Made by a program: the position numbers and the translations under genes
Shown here: positions 27,347 through 35,517 of the stretch, piece after piece
How the letters are laid out: every line of letters begins with the position of its first letter
Numbering within the stretch: position 1 is the first letter of the stretch
The notes under the pieces: model-generated
Told to the model about the DNA's origin: nothing
Database searches by the model: none
What the model saw: only the letters and a program-made list of their open reading frames with translations
From: Halorubrum salinum
GTDB lineage: Archaea; Halobacteriota; Halobacteria; Halobacteriales; Haloferacaceae
Length of the DNA stretch: 64,000 nucleotides
NCBI RefSeq assembly: GCF_024494575.1
Contig: NZ_JANHDO010000001.1
Coordinates: 806,001-870,000, forward strand
Direction of reading: 5' to 3'

Positions 27347-28027
27347 ATGAGTCGTCGGGTTCTCGTCGACCTACTCGACCGCAACGACGACCACGTCGCG
27401 TCACTCGGCGCCGACGCACTCTCGGTACACCGTGACGGGCAGCGCCCGCCCGTCGTCTCCGTTTGCTGTTCCGATTCCCGAGTCTCACAGGAGGGGATGT
27501 GGGAGGCGGCTCCCGGCTATCTCTTCACCGTTGGTAACATCGGGAACCGCGTGACCGCCGTCGTCGACGGAGAGCGGGTGCTCTCCGGCAGCCTCGCGTA
27601 TCCCCTCCGTCACACCGACACGGACGTCGTCGCCGTCGTCGGACACACCGGATGCGGGGCCGTCGGGGCGGCCCTCGACGCGGCGAGAGGTGGAACGCTT
27701 CCGGCCGATCCCGGCGTCCGATCCGACGTCGAGGACCTCCTCCCGATCGTCCAGCGGGGACTCGACGCGGCGGTGTCCGAGACCGCCGCCGCCAGCGTCA
27801 GAAACCAACTGGTCGAGTACAACGTCCACGAGCAGGTCGCACTCGTCGGCGGAAGCGACGCGGCCGGCGACGCCGACGTGTACGGGTTCGTCTACGACTT
27901 CCACGGCGCGTACGGTGACCGAGATGGGACGACTTACCTCGTGAACGCCAACGGCACTGGTGGGGTCGATCGGCTTCGCGGTCTCGTCGACGACTCGCAC
28001 GCGGACCGCGTCTCCACCCTATTGTGA
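27347..28027 (+). CDS. Beta-class carbonic anhydrase
   Basis: A 226-residue protein with the beta-carbonic anhydrase zinc ligands: CSDSRV (Cys and the catalytic Asp-Arg pair) and VVGHTGCGAVGAAL (His and Cys). It interconverts CO2 and bicarbonate in the cytosol. The length and the LFTVGNIGNRV substrate loop fit the family. The start MSRRVLVDLLDRN follows a TATA-like CTTTTCACTC by about 25 bp. Confidence 0.92.
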   Translation: MSRRVLVDLLDRNDDHVASLGADALSVHRDGQRPPVVSVCCSDSRVSQEGMWEAAPGYLFTVGNIGNRVTAVVDGERVLSGSLAYPLRHTDTDVVAVVGHTGCGAVGAALDAARGGTLPADPGVRSDVEDLLPIVQRGLDAAVSETAAASVRNQLVEYNVHEQVALVGGSDAAGDADVYGFVYDFHGAYGDRDGTTYLVNANGTGGVDRLRGLVDDSHADRVSTLL

Positions 28028-28120
28028 GCGGCCGGATCCCGCCTCGAAGTTTCACACCGGCGGTCCGACGGAGCGTCGCATCCGACAGCCGTATGCCGCC
28101 GCCGCTCGAACCCCACTCCA

Positions 28121-29416
28121 ATGGACCGGCGCGTGCTCTTCGCGAGTCTCATCTTGTTCGCCGGCGGTGCGGCCGGCGTCGGCGTCGCGCTCTTCGCGTT
28201 CGTCGGCGTCGACGACGGCGCGACAGAAGCCGAGGTGATCTGGGAATCGGACCCCGTGGCCGGTGACGACGGCAGCGGCGCAGTCGTCGCCACCATGGAC
28301 GGCGACCCGCTCGTGTTGCAGTCGGTCGCCGTGAACGGCACTCGGTCGGTGCGGGCCACCGCCGTCGGCGGCGGCGTGGAGTGGACGTCGCCGGTCGGGG
28401 CCGGAACCGGGGGCGGCGCGGTATCTGCGGACGGTGACGGCGGCGAGGCCGTCGAGGCGATCGAGACGAGCGGGCTCGTTACGGGTACGCTCGGCGGCGA
28501 ACAGATCGTCGCGCTCACCACGGATTCGGGGTCGCTCGTCGTTTTCAACGCCGGTGACGGCTCCGAGCGGTTCGCCGTGGACGTCGGCGGCCGGAGCGGG
28601 GCCCGTCCCGCGATCGGCGACGTGGACGCCGACGGCGACGCCGAGGTCGTCGCCGTCTCGACGAGCGGCGGCGTCCTCGTCGTCGACGACGGCGGCGATC
28701 CGGTCTTCGAGACGGACGTCGGCGCGCCGATCGAGCGCCGACCGCTGGCCATCGACTTCGGCGGGAACGGCGCGAGCGGCGACGGTGCGACGAACGGCGT
28801 CGCCGTCGCCACCGCCGGCGGCGAGGAGAACTCGGTCAGACTGCTCGACGCCGACGGCGACGTGCAGTGGACGGCCACACCGGGCGTCACGCCGCTGAGC
28901 TGGCGGCAGGCGGACAGTCAGAACGGCCCGGTCCTCGCGCTCGGCGGAACGAACGGCAATCTGGAGACGCTGTCGGTCGCCGACGGCTCGACTCGGTACG
29001 AGATCGGGCTTCAGGACCTCCCGGTCGCGGTGGGGGACGCCGGGCCGGGACGCGTCTACGTCAGCGGCTCCGGCAGCGTCTGGGCGGTCAGTCTCCTCGA
29101 CGGCGAAGTATCGTGGAAACAGCAGTACGGAGGCGACACCCGCGTGAACGCGCCGTCTCTGGGCGCGGTCGACGGCGACGACGAGGCCGACCCAGCGGCG
29201 ATAAACCGCGAGGGGGAACTGCTCGTGTTGAACCGGAACGGCGGCGTCACCGCTCGGGGAAGCGTCGATGCGGTGGTGTACGCGAGCCCGCAGTTCGCCG
29301 ACGTGACGGACGACGGAACCGACGAACTCGTCGTCGTGACGGAGACCGGGAAGGCGGTCGCAGTCGACGTGAGCGACAGATCGGCCGGCGCACGGAACGC
29401 GCTCCGGCTTCCGTGA
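28121..29416 (+). CDS. Exported PQQ-like / FG-GAP beta-propeller protein
   Basis: A 431-residue protein with an N-terminal membrane helix (VLFASLILFAGGAAGVGVAL) acting as anchor or signal. The rest is a series of about seven beta-propeller blades with repeats such as VDADGDAEVVAVSTSGGVLV, LLDADGDVQWTA, and VTDDGTDELVVVTETGKAVAV. The DxDGDxE pattern resembles FG-GAP calcium loops; the W-x-x-x and GxVxxLD blade edges resemble PQQ-like propellers. Likely an extracytoplasmic binding or assembly scaffold. Substrate unknown. Confidence 0.8.
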   Translation: MDRRVLFASLILFAGGAAGVGVALFAFVGVDDGATEAEVIWESDPVAGDDGSGAVVATMDGDPLVLQSVAVNGTRSVRATAVGGGVEWTSPVGAGTGGGAVSADGDGGEAVEAIETSGLVTGTLGGEQIVALTTDSGSLVVFNAGDGSERFAVDVGGRSGARPAIGDVDADGDAEVVAVSTSGGVLVVDDGGDPVFETDVGAPIERRPLAIDFGGNGASGDGATNGVAVATAGGEENSVRLLDADGDVQWTATPGVTPLSWRQADSQNGPVLALGGTNGNLETLSVADGSTRYEIGLQDLPVAVGDAGPGRVYVSGSGSVWAVSLLDGEVSWKQQYGGDTRVNAPSLGAVDGDDEADPAAINREGELLVLNRNGGVTARGSVDAVVYASPQFADVTDDGTDELVVVTETGKAVAVDVSDRSAGARNALRLP

Positions 29417-29623
29417 GTGTGGAGGAGGGGACGCTGGTGAGGTGTGGAGGAGGCAGACGAGAGAGTGAAGTGTGGTCTTTTTAACCGATCACAGATGGCA
29501 GATCCGGTGACCGCGTAGGATAGACGATGATAATTCACCGGAAATACGGTGTGTTATCGCTGCGATACCTCTCGGTATGCGGTCGAGGCGTTCGAAAATC
29601 GAACCGGTCGAACGGTCGCCGCG
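29417..29623. other. Convergent intergenic region with candidate terminators
   Basis: The propeller gene (plus) and ndk (minus) converge here. A purine-rich stretch ends in GTCTTTTTAACC (29463-29482), a plausible T-tract terminator for the plus-strand gene. No gene seen. Confidence 0.45.
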
Positions 29624-30097
29624 TTACTCGTCCTCGTACACCCACGCGGCGGTGTCGAGGCCGTAATCGACGAGTTCGTCCTCGTCGAAGAACAGGTCGA
29701 TCTCGCGTTCGTTCGCGCCCTCGTCCTCGTGGTCCGACGCGTGGATCACGTTGTGGCCGAGGTCGAGTCCGAAGTCGCCGCGGATCGTTCCCGGGGCGGA
29801 CTCGGCGGGGTCGGTCTCTCCGACCATCGCACGGACCTGTCGAGTCGCGTCTGCGCCCTCCCAGACCATCGCGAAGACCGGTCCGGAGGTGATAAATTCG
29901 ACGAGGCCGTCGAAGAACGGCTTGTCCTCGTGCTCGCCGTAGTGGTCGTGCGCGAGGTCCTCGTCGATCTGCATGAACTTCCCGCCGACGAGCTTCAGCC
30001 CGCGGTCCTCGAACCGCGAGACGACCTCGCCGATGAGACCGCGCTGCACGCCGTCCGGCTTCACCATCACGAAGGTGCGCTCGTCGTGGTGGCTCAT
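29624..30097 (-). CDS. ndk: Nucleoside diphosphate kinase
   Basis: A 157-residue protein starting [20 protein letters not shown]. It has the catalytic [12 protein letters not shown] histidine motif and [12 protein letters not shown], and transfers gamma-phosphate between nucleoside di- and triphosphates. It is the last gene of the L7Ae-S28e-L24e-Ndk operon, adjoining L24e with no gap. The insert after [16 protein letters not shown] is the normal family loop. Confidence 0.96.
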   Translation of the reverse strand: MSHHDERTFVMVKPDGVQRGLIGEVVSRFEDRGLKLVGGKFMQIDEDLAHDHYGEHEDKPFFDGLVEFITSGPVFAMVWEGADATRQVRAMVGETDPAESAPGTIRGDFGLDLGHNVIHASDHEDEGANEREIDLFFDEDELVDYGLDTAAWVYEDE

Positions 30098-30286
30098 CTA
30101 CTCGCCACCCTGATTGTGTCCTTCCTCGGTCCACTCGAGGTCTCGGGCCTCGCGGCCGAGGAGGTAGTTCTTCTCCGCCTTCGAGTCGACGAAGTGGAGG
30201 ATCTGGCCGTCCTTCTTGACGTACATCGTGCCCGTGCCGGGCTCGATCTCTTCGCCGGTGTAGTCGCAGGTGCGTGTCTCGACCAT
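30098..30286 (-). CDS. rpl24e: 50S ribosomal protein eL24 (cysteine-poor form)
   Basis: A 62-residue protein starting MVETRTCDYTGEEIEPGTGT, with YVKKDGQILHFVDSKAEKNY and ARDLEWTEEGHN. All matches to archaeal L24e. Only one of the four zinc cysteines is left (Cys7); the others are replaced by Thr, Val and Ala. Zinc-free (C-minus) forms are known among ribosomal zinc-ribbon proteins, so this is probably functional. Confidence 0.93.
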   Translation of the reverse strand: MVETRTCDYTGEEIEPGTGTMYVKKDGQILHFVDSKAEKNYLLGREARDLEWTEEGHNQGGE

Positions 30287-30289
30287 TGG

Positions 30290-30514
30290 TTATCGGCCTC
30301 CGATGGAGTCTGCGTCGCGCTGGGTCTCCCGGAGCTGGAGCACGTCGCCCATGCGGACGGGGCCCAGGACGTTCCGGGTGATGATCCGGCCCTGGTTCGA
30401 TCCCTCTTGGATGCGGCACTTGACCTGCATGGCCTCGCCGTGCATCCCGGTCTTGCCGACGACCTCGATCACCTCGGCGGTGGTGGAGTCGCCGGTGCCC
30501 TCTTCTGCGCTCAT
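30290..30514 (-). CDS. rps28e: 30S ribosomal protein eS28
   Basis: A 74-residue OB-fold protein starting [20 protein letters not shown]. The C-terminal signature [20 protein letters not shown], followed by RETQRDA, is typical of S28e. It lies 3 bp before L24e and 6 bp after L7Ae, in the standard archaeal order. Confidence 0.96.
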   Translation of the reverse strand: MSAEEGTGDSTTAEVIEVVGKTGMHGEAMQVKCRIQEGSNQGRIITRNVLGPVRMGDVLQLRETQRDADSIGGR

Positions 30515-30520
30515 GGGTGA

Positions 30521-30883
30521 CTATCGAAGCTCCGCGACCTTCTCGCCGATGTCCTCGACGTCGTCGTCGGCGTCGCCGGCGTCGACGACGGCGGCGGCGG
30601 CCGAGCCGACCTCGAGGCCGGCAGCCTGTCCGACCTCGTCTTGGGTGTCGACGAAGACGACCGGAATACCTTTCTCGTCGGCGAGTTCGGGGAGGTGCAT
30701 CACGATCTCCTCGGGGGAGACGTCCTCGGCGACGACGACGAGGTCGGCGTTGCCGCGCTCGACGGCTTTCGTGGTCTCGTTGGTTCCTTTCTTCACGGTA
30801 CCGGTGTCTCGGGCGACCTCGAGCGCCTCAAGGGATCGCTCGGCGAGGTCGGCTGGGGTTTCGTAGTCTACGTAAACGGGCAT
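30521..30883 (-). CDS. rpl7ae: 50S ribosomal protein L7Ae
   Basis: A 120-residue kink-turn-binding protein starting [20 protein letters not shown]. It contains [20 protein letters not shown] and the [16 protein letters not shown] core. In archaea it is a ribosomal, C/D-box, H/ACA-box and RNase P protein. It leads the operon; a TATA-like CTTTTATGG (30999-31007, reverse) is about 120 bp upstream, so this transcript has a leader, which could host the k-turn autoregulation known for archaeal L7Ae (inference). Confidence 0.96.
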   Translation of the reverse strand: MPVYVDYETPADLAERSLEALEVARDTGTVKKGTNETTKAVERGNADLVVVAEDVSPEEIVMHLPELADEKGIPVVFVDTQDEVGQAAGLEVGSAAAAVVDAGDADDDVEDIGEKVAELR

Positions 30884-31064
30884 ATGTTGGTCTCCTCTCC
30901 TCCGTGTGGGCTCGCGTGTCCGTCCCGTGGTCGGTCCCTAACGGAACGGCACATCATCAACCCCACAGAGGCTGTGACCCGACGTAATCCGGACATCCAT
31001 AAAAGCGCTTTCAATATCTCGCGGGTGTGCGACCGGGGATCACCCTCCGTTCGCCGGCTCCGCG

Positions 31065-31072
31065 CTTTTTAA
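31065..31072 (+). promoter_or_regulatory. TATA box of the interrupted phosphatase gene
   Basis: TTTTTAAG about 31-38 bp upstream of the ATG at 31103, in the divergent region shared with the L7Ae operon. It is intact, so the truncated 5' fragment is probably still transcribed. Confidence 0.55.
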
Positions 31073-31323
31073 GCGCCGCTCTCCCTTTCGCTCGATCAGC
31101 GAATGGCTCGTCTCGTCCACTACTCCGACATCGAGAACGTCTTCGACGTCCCCGAGCGAGCGGCCCGCCTCGCCGGACGGATCCGCGCGCTCTCGGGCCC
31201 CGACGCCGCGGTCGTCGCGACCGGCGACACGACTGCGCCCGGCGTCCTCTCGCTCGTCGCGACCGGCCGGCAGATCATCGACTTCTACGCCGCGACCGAC
31301 ACGGCGCTCGACACGTTCGGCAA

Positions 31324-31330
31324 TCACGAG
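31324..31330 (+). repeat. Attachment-site core, left copy (attL)
   Basis: TCACGAG, spanning the last base of the Asn codon and the His and Glu codons of the GNHE motif. Identical to 39193-39199; flanking bases differ on both sides, so the shared core is 7 bp. Confidence 0.85.
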
Positions 31331-31345
31331 ATAGGTCACACTACC

Positions 31346-31356
31346 CGTTCGGAAAA
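31346..31356 (+). repeat. Left-end recombinase arm site (inverted repeat partner of 39167-39177)
   Basis: CGTTCGGAAAA, starting 15 bp inside the element from the core. Its exact reverse complement lies at 39167-39177, also 15 bp from the core. The 15-bp spacers themselves share outer bases (ATA at the core end, GT, and AC), giving an imperfect 26-bp terminal inverted repeat. Confidence 0.8.
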
Positions 31357-31387
31357 CAGAATACCCCCTGAATGGCTCTGCTAATAA

Positions 31388-31406
31388 TGTCCTTTCTCAA
31401 AGGACA
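31388..31406. repeat. Perfect 8-bp-stem hairpin near the left end
   Basis: TGTCCTTT, a CTC loop, AAAGGACA. It sits just after the stop of the truncated phosphatase frame (31384), so it may act as a terminator or structural signal protecting the element from read-through. Confidence 0.5.
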
Positions 31407-31708
31407 AGATACGATATAGACCACAATTCTAGATAATACTTGGAATCTAGGATTGTAGGATGGTTTTCGGTTTCACCCTAAAATCACCATACGGCGGGGG
31501 GATTATGGTTATATCTATACTTTGTTAACCGAAAAATAGCCTACAAGATATGAGGATAGTATAATATTTCAGAGAGTTAGGATAATTACGTCTGTTGTGT
31601 TGATAAGGATAACACAAGATAGGGTGATTAGCTCAAAGTCGGTCGAACCCTGTTTGATGCAATTGGAGGGTAGGGTAGGAGGGGATAGATCGTTATCCAG
31701 CTACAATC

Positions 31709-31752
31709 AGACTCATTTCTCATTCTGAACCTAGCTGATAGACTCATTTCTC
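31709..31752 (+). repeat. Direct repeat pair AGACTCATTTCTC
   Basis: Two exact 13-bp copies (31709-31721, 31740-31752), starts 31 bp apart, in the non-coding left arm. Confidence 0.7.
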
Positions 31753-32472
31753 TTCTATCCTCATACAAAGCACATAGCAGTAACAATTAGAGACTCTTCT
31801 ATTCTGTAAGTGGTTTGTATCCTCTTAGGGTAAGAATCGCTTAGAAGACACAGAGCTTTGTTCTCTAAGAGATTGAGAGGATCGTTAAGAGATAGGAGAC
31901 TAAGACAATAGCAGAGAGTGAGACAATTATTAGACAATTTATCAATTCTTTTGCTTATTGATTAACTTCTTCAAAGTATTAGCAGAACTTTACTAACTTT
32001 GTCCATAAGTTGATGACTTTGATTATTTTCAGCTATCTTATGTCAAATATTAGGAGCAAAAGGGGCGGATATTTGAAGCTCAAAATCACCCTGAAAGACT
32101 GTATATATCAACTTGTGAACGATAAGCCGACTTAACACCCTTTAGAGGCTCTGTATTAGGCAAATTCAAAAATGGACTTTCAAAGTTTGTCGAAATATTG
32201 CATTGCAATAAAACCGGCAAAAACCTCTGCTAAAATTTATGAGAAAAATATCTGTGAACACAAAAGCCGGGACCGTATGCCTCTGACATTCTGTAACATC
32301 ATCTGATTGATTTAATTGTTACTCATAGTATATTTTTACCTTTTTGCCCAAATAAACAATATAGAAATCCTGTATCTCCAAACTGTAGGGGTTCAGAGTT
32401 TAGAATCCTCAAATATATTCGGATTAATTATAAAGATTTAAACCTTTGTAGATACTAAATTACGTTGTAAGC

Positions 32473-32619
32473 ATGGCTGAATCATATACGGCGGTTTCGG
32501 TAAAACCCGATACTAGACAAGAGCTACAGATTCTCAAGGCCAAATTAGGCCATAGTAGCTATGACTCTCTGGTTAAAGAGGAATTGTTAGATAAGCAAAA
32601 TGAAGTAAATGAGGATTGA
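32473..32619 (+). CDS. Ribbon-helix-helix DNA-binding protein
   Basis: A 48-residue protein starting MAESYTAVSVKPDTRQELQI and continuing LKAKLGHSSYDSLVKEEL. The pattern (short beta strand TAVSVKP, helix with hydrophobic spacing, GHSSYDSLV turn into a second helix) is that of RHH/CopG-like repressors and haloarchaeal small RHH proteins. It is the first gene of a four-gene plus-strand cluster, 6 bp before the next gene. Likely regulator of the element, perhaps of copy number or excision (inference). AT-rich TATA-like sequence (AAAGATTTAAACC, about 32432-32444) lies upstream. Confidence 0.75.
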   Translation: MAESYTAVSVKPDTRQELQILKAKLGHSSYDSLVKEELLDKQNEVNED

Positions 32620-32625
32620 TTTAAT

Positions 32626-33522
32626 ATGACGACACAAGGAGCGGGATTTTGTAAGGCAGAGAGAACCGGACGAAATAACAATATCATTACTCCCGAAGGT
32701 AGCAGTAACGGACGATCCACGGGAGTAGCAGAGCTTAGTTCGCACGAGGATTTAGAAGAGGCTCAACTTTCAGAGGATGAGGTAGTAGTAGAACTTGAAG
32801 AAGGTGGGAAGATTCGGGAGTTAGATGAAGAAGAGCGATTTATCAAAGTAAAGACGGATTCTTTATCTTCGGATCGGCTTGAAAAGTTCTTTACAGATGA
32901 GGAAATTGAAGAGCTACAGGAAAAGAAGAGAACCTTAACGGGCGATTCAGAGCCTGAAAAGGACATAGATGAGGTATGGGAAAATATCCGCGAAGGTGTG
33001 CGAAAGCATAACAAAGAAGTCGCTAAGAACAAGAAGGAGCTAGAAAAGAAACGGCTCAAGGAGGCATACCGTGATCCGGCGCTAGACAAGAAAATGAAGA
33101 ACATGACCGGTGAACAAATGCAGAGGGTAATGTCGGACGACTCTAGTTCTACAGTCGATGAAGAAGAGCTTCAAAAATCGTTAGCAGAGGTGGATAAGAA
33201 GTATGAATCAATGCTGAATGAGTCTGAACCCGAGATTAACGATCCTTCTAATGAAATTGAAGAGCTTGATAAGGGACTTGAGGCTTGGAGAGAGAAAGGA
33301 GAATCTAAGCCATACTGGTACGATTTTGTTGAGGATTTAGAGCAAAGTCGTGAAGATACAATGTATGAGAGTGTCGGACCAAACTCAAAGCGGGTAACGA
33401 CCCAAGATTCAGAGCTTAAACAGGCTCTTCGTAATCCAGAGGATGAACCCAATTGGACCGGATCGGTTGAACTTGTCGAAGATTCAGGTTCGACAGTTAT
33501 AGCGGTTGTTAGTGAGGATTGA
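32626..33522 (+). CDS. Uncharacterised highly charged coiled-coil protein
   Basis: A 298-residue protein starting MTTQGAGFCKAERTGRNNN. Residues about 45-160 are dominated by Glu, Asp and Lys with heptad-like spacing (EELQEKKRTL; KNKKELEKKRLKEAYRD), suggesting long helices. Later segments (EIEELDKGLEAWREKGES; LRNPEDEPNWTGSVELVED) are less repetitive. No motif of a known enzyme, no signal peptide or membrane helix. Its position behind the RHH gene and before small proteins suggests an element-maintenance or structural role; I do not recognise the family. Confidence 0.65.
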   Translation: MTTQGAGFCKAERTGRNNNIITPEGSSNGRSTGVAELSSHEDLEEAQLSEDEVVVELEEGGKIRELDEEERFIKVKTDSLSSDRLEKFFTDEEIEELQEKKRTLTGDSEPEKDIDEVWENIREGVRKHNKEVAKNKKELEKKRLKEAYRDPALDKKMKNMTGEQMQRVMSDDSSSTVDEEELQKSLAEVDKKYESMLNESEPEINDPSNEIEELDKGLEAWREKGESKPYWYDFVEDLEQSREDTMYESVGPNSKRVTTQDSELKQALRNPEDEPNWTGSVELVEDSGSTVIAVVSED

Positions 33523-33525
33523 ATC

Positions 33526-33681
33526 ATGGCTGATTGTCCAAGATGCCAGACTGATATTGAGGTGACTAACGACGATCTTAATCTCTCTTTTCTTGGAGAC
33601 GCTAAGATATGTATGACAATCGTAACTGATTGTCCAAGTTGTGACTTCAATCGCGGCTTTAAAAATTATCTAACAAAATGA
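33526..33681 (+). CDS. Small double-CxxC zinc-finger protein
   Basis: A 51-residue protein MADCPRCQTDIEV... with two CxxC knuckles (CPRC at 4-7 and CPSC at 36-39) that can form one zinc ribbon. It starts 3 bp after the coiled-coil gene and its stop overlaps the ATG of the next gene (ATGA), so it is translated as part of an operon. Small zinc-ribbon proteins are common in haloarchaeal viruses and plasmids; probable nucleic-acid binding. Confidence 0.7.
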   Translation: MADCPRCQTDIEVTNDDLNLSFLGDAKICMTIVTDCPSCDFNRGFKNYLTK

Positions 33682-33869
33682 GCATAGTTACCACAGACTC
33701 CTACTTTACATCGACTGTAGACGACTCTCACTTAGATGAGATAAAGGAGGATCTAAAGAGCGATAAGGAGCTTATTGGATACTCTCACAACGACTTGGAG
33801 GGAACCGTTACGGTGATTGTCGATATATCACAATTTGGAGAGGATACCGACTTACGGTATTACCACTAG
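33678..33869 (+). CDS. Small acidic hypothetical protein
   Basis: A 63-residue protein starting MSIVTTDSYFTSTVDDSHLD, with alternating beta and helix and an acidic middle; no motif recognised. Its ATG overlaps the upstream stop (33678-33681), supporting it as a real gene. Last gene of the first element operon. Confidence 0.6.
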   Translation: MSIVTTDSYFTSTVDDSHLDEIKEDLKSDKELIGYSHNDLEGTVTVIVDISQFGEDTDLRYYH

Positions 33870-34202
33870 GATATGAATGAAAGTGACCCACCGGGCAATT
33901 TGGTTTTTATTAAGTGGGTCATGTTCATCTAAACAGCCAAATAAGTTAAAACTTTTGATTTATCTTCAATAAAATTGGTCATTTGACGATGAGATAATAT
34001 ATTCACTAATGTACACGATCCTTCATCGGAGAGTATTTCTACCCAATATTGTATTATCGTCTTTAAAAAGCTTTATTAAGTTGAAGATACAAATTAATAT
34101 ACGTAAGCTCTGAACGAATGTTTGAATGCGGTCGAAGTATCTAACGATATTTTGTAAATTAAAACGGATTGTGGTACCAACACAATCCGGGAGATGGAAG
34201 TT
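33870..34202. other. Regulatory region upstream of the replication gene
   Basis: AT-rich non-coding DNA with two inverted repeats: TGACCCAC (33884-33891) with GTGGGTCA (33914-33921), and CGGATTGTG-GTACCAA-CACAATCCG (34165-34189), the latter ending just before the start codon of the replication gene. Candidate terminator/origin and operator respectively. Confidence 0.6.
34165..34189. promoter_or_regulatory. Inverted-repeat operator at the replication gene start
   Basis: CGGATTGTG, 7-bp GTACCAA, CACAATCCG: 9-bp perfect arms. It ends 4 bp before the first ATG and includes the start of a GGGAG purine stretch (34189-34193) that is correctly spaced (9 nt) from the second ATG at 34203. A hairpin here would hide the ribosome binding site. 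Confidence 0.6.
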
Positions 34203-35489
34203 ATGGAAACTTACAATTCATATTTATCTACCTGTAAAGAAAAAGGTTTCGGTGTTAATCGGCGCATTGATTCACAAATACAGAAATATCTAGAAATATT
34301 CGGTGAAACCCCGGTATTCAATTCAGTAAGACCGGGCGAAAAAGCCGGGTTCAAGAATTGGGATAATTCTGATAAGCTCAAATCAGCAAATGAGATCGGC
34401 TTTCTGTTATCTCGACATCGTAATATCGGTATCAGATTAGGGATTGAGACTGAACGAGGCTATACTGTTTGTTTCGACAAGGAGAGTTACGGTGATATAC
34501 CTGATAATCTTCTACAGTCAATCTCGAAACTAGCAGTAGCTTCTTGGGATAGTCAATCGGGCGGAGACAATAATCTGCTAACAGTCACACAAGATGCGTA
34601 TGAGCATTTGGACCAATTCAAACAAAAAGTGACATTTGAAGGTGAAAAACACGATCTTGAGCTTCTTACGTCGGGATATGCTTTGGTTCCACCTTCAAAG
34701 ATTGACGACAATCACCAATACGATGAATTAGAGACTAACCCCGAAGCTCCTACAGTCGGGATTGATAGTGTAAAACAGCTATTGACCCATATACCCGTTT
34801 CTGAAAAGAGTGAGAGTGATAGCACTAACCAGAGCGAAAACGCTCCTACAGCTGTAGAAATCGATACTATACCCGACTCTTTCGATCACAGAGAATACTT
34901 TGAGAACAATATACCGGGTAACGACTCTTACCTAGAACGACTGGATACCATGCTACAGAATGAAGAGGTAGCAGAGCTATGGTATGGAAACTATGAAGAT
35001 CGCTCTAAGGGTGAACTACAGTTACGCTCTTACGTCGCATGGTATTTCCATGCTGATACGAAAATGGTTCAGTATATTTTTGAAAACGAATTACCCAATT
35101 GGCGCGAAGAGCCTTTGAAATACGAATTGAACAAACACCATGCGAAAGACGTGATAACAGATATTGAAGATTATATCAATAGACCATACTATACGACGGG
35201 TATTTCTTTCACACTATGGAACCAATTAGCAAAACAAATCCATGAGAACGAAACTGTTACTGTAAATGAATTACAGGGAAGATTAGTAAAAGCCGAAAGT
35301 GATTCGGTGGATTCTTATAAAGAACGAACGATCCAACACGCTTTACAAACATTAGTTCAGAAAGATATAATTAATAGAAAGTCCAATTGTGTGTATGAGA
35401 ATAAGAGAATCGATAAAGAATATCTGGATACACTTAACGAATTGATTGATAACTATGAACCTACTAAGTTAGTGTATAATAATGTATAG
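34203..35489 (+). CDS. PrimPol-like replication protein (AEP-type primase domain + C-terminal winged helix)
   Basis: A 428-residue protein (431 if the ATG at 34194 is used; 34203 has the better GGGAG spacing). N-terminal region about 1-175 matches the primase/polymerase N-terminal domain: KAGFKNWDNSD, SRHRNIGIRLG, GYTVCFDKESYG in place of the usual D-x-D strand, WDSQSGGDNN for the S-x-GG-x-H strand, and GYALVPPSKI for the final P-P-S strand. Residues about 215-330 resemble the helical primase C-terminal region. The last 85 residues look like a winged helix. It probably initiates replication of the excised circle. Key catalytic residues are partly replaced, so activity is uncertain. Confidence 0.75.
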   Translation: METYNSYLSTCKEKGFGVNRRIDSQIQKYLEIFGETPVFNSVRPGEKAGFKNWDNSDKLKSANEIGFLLSRHRNIGIRLGIETERGYTVCFDKESYGDIPDNLLQSISKLAVASWDSQSGGDNNLLTVTQDAYEHLDQFKQKVTFEGEKHDLELLTSGYALVPPSKIDDNHQYDELETNPEAPTVGIDSVKQLLTHIPVSEKSESDSTNQSENAPTAVEIDTIPDSFDHREYFENNIPGNDSYLERLDTMLQNEEVAELWYGNYEDRSKGELQLRSYVAWYFHADTKMVQYIFENELPNWREEPLKYELNKHHAKDVITDIEDYINRPYYTTGISFTLWNQLAKQIHENETVTVNELQGRLVKAESDSVDSYKERTIQHALQTLVQKDIINRKSNCVYENKRIDKEYLDTLNELIDNYEPTKLVYNNV

Positions 35490-35517
35490 TATAAGTAAAC
35501 ACTATAATACATGTCCC

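Larger units (their letters stand above)
31103..31384 (+). pseudogene. 5' fragment of interrupted 5'-nucleotidase-type metallophosphatase
   Basis: Starts MARLVHYSDIENVFDVPERA. Host sequence runs to 31330 and encodes 76 residues ending DTFGNHE; from 31331 the frame reads into the inserted element (IGHTTRSENRIPPEWLC) and stops. The segment has the first two metallophosphatase blocks (HYSDIEN and VVATGDTTAPGVLSL) and the GNHE block at its end. Without the C-terminal domain it cannot be active. Joining 31330 directly to 39200 restores the canonical GNHEFDYG motif and an open frame of 489 residues. A TATA-like TTTTTAAG (31065-31072) lies about 30 bp upstream of the ATG. The intact enzyme would hydrolyse nucleotides or UDP-sugars. 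Confidence 0.9.
31385..32472. other. Long non-coding left arm of the element
   Basis: About 1.1 kb with no frame I can support. It contains a perfect hairpin TGTCCTTT-CTC-AAAGGACA (31388-31406), a direct repeat AGACTCATTTCTC (31709-31721 and 31740-31752), TAAGAGAT twice 20 bp apart (31866, 31886), AGACAAT three times (31903, 31921, 31932), and a palindrome TATTGCA-T-TGCAATA (32196-32210). Such repeat-rich AT DNA fits a replication origin or partition site. A 44-codon frame at 32172-32306 overlaps the palindrome and is not called. Confidence 0.6.

Noticed and set aside
31621..31680. tRNA-like start (GGGTGATTAGCTCAAAGTCGG followed by TCGAACCC) in the element's left arm
   Set aside because: It resembles a tRNA 5' end and T-loop by eye, but no acceptor or anticodon stem can be paired and the order of arms is wrong.
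32172..32306. 44-codon frame starting MDFQSLSKYC
   Set aside because: It overlaps a perfect palindrome, lacks a clear ribosome binding site or promoter spacing and has no family-like content; kept as non-coding.
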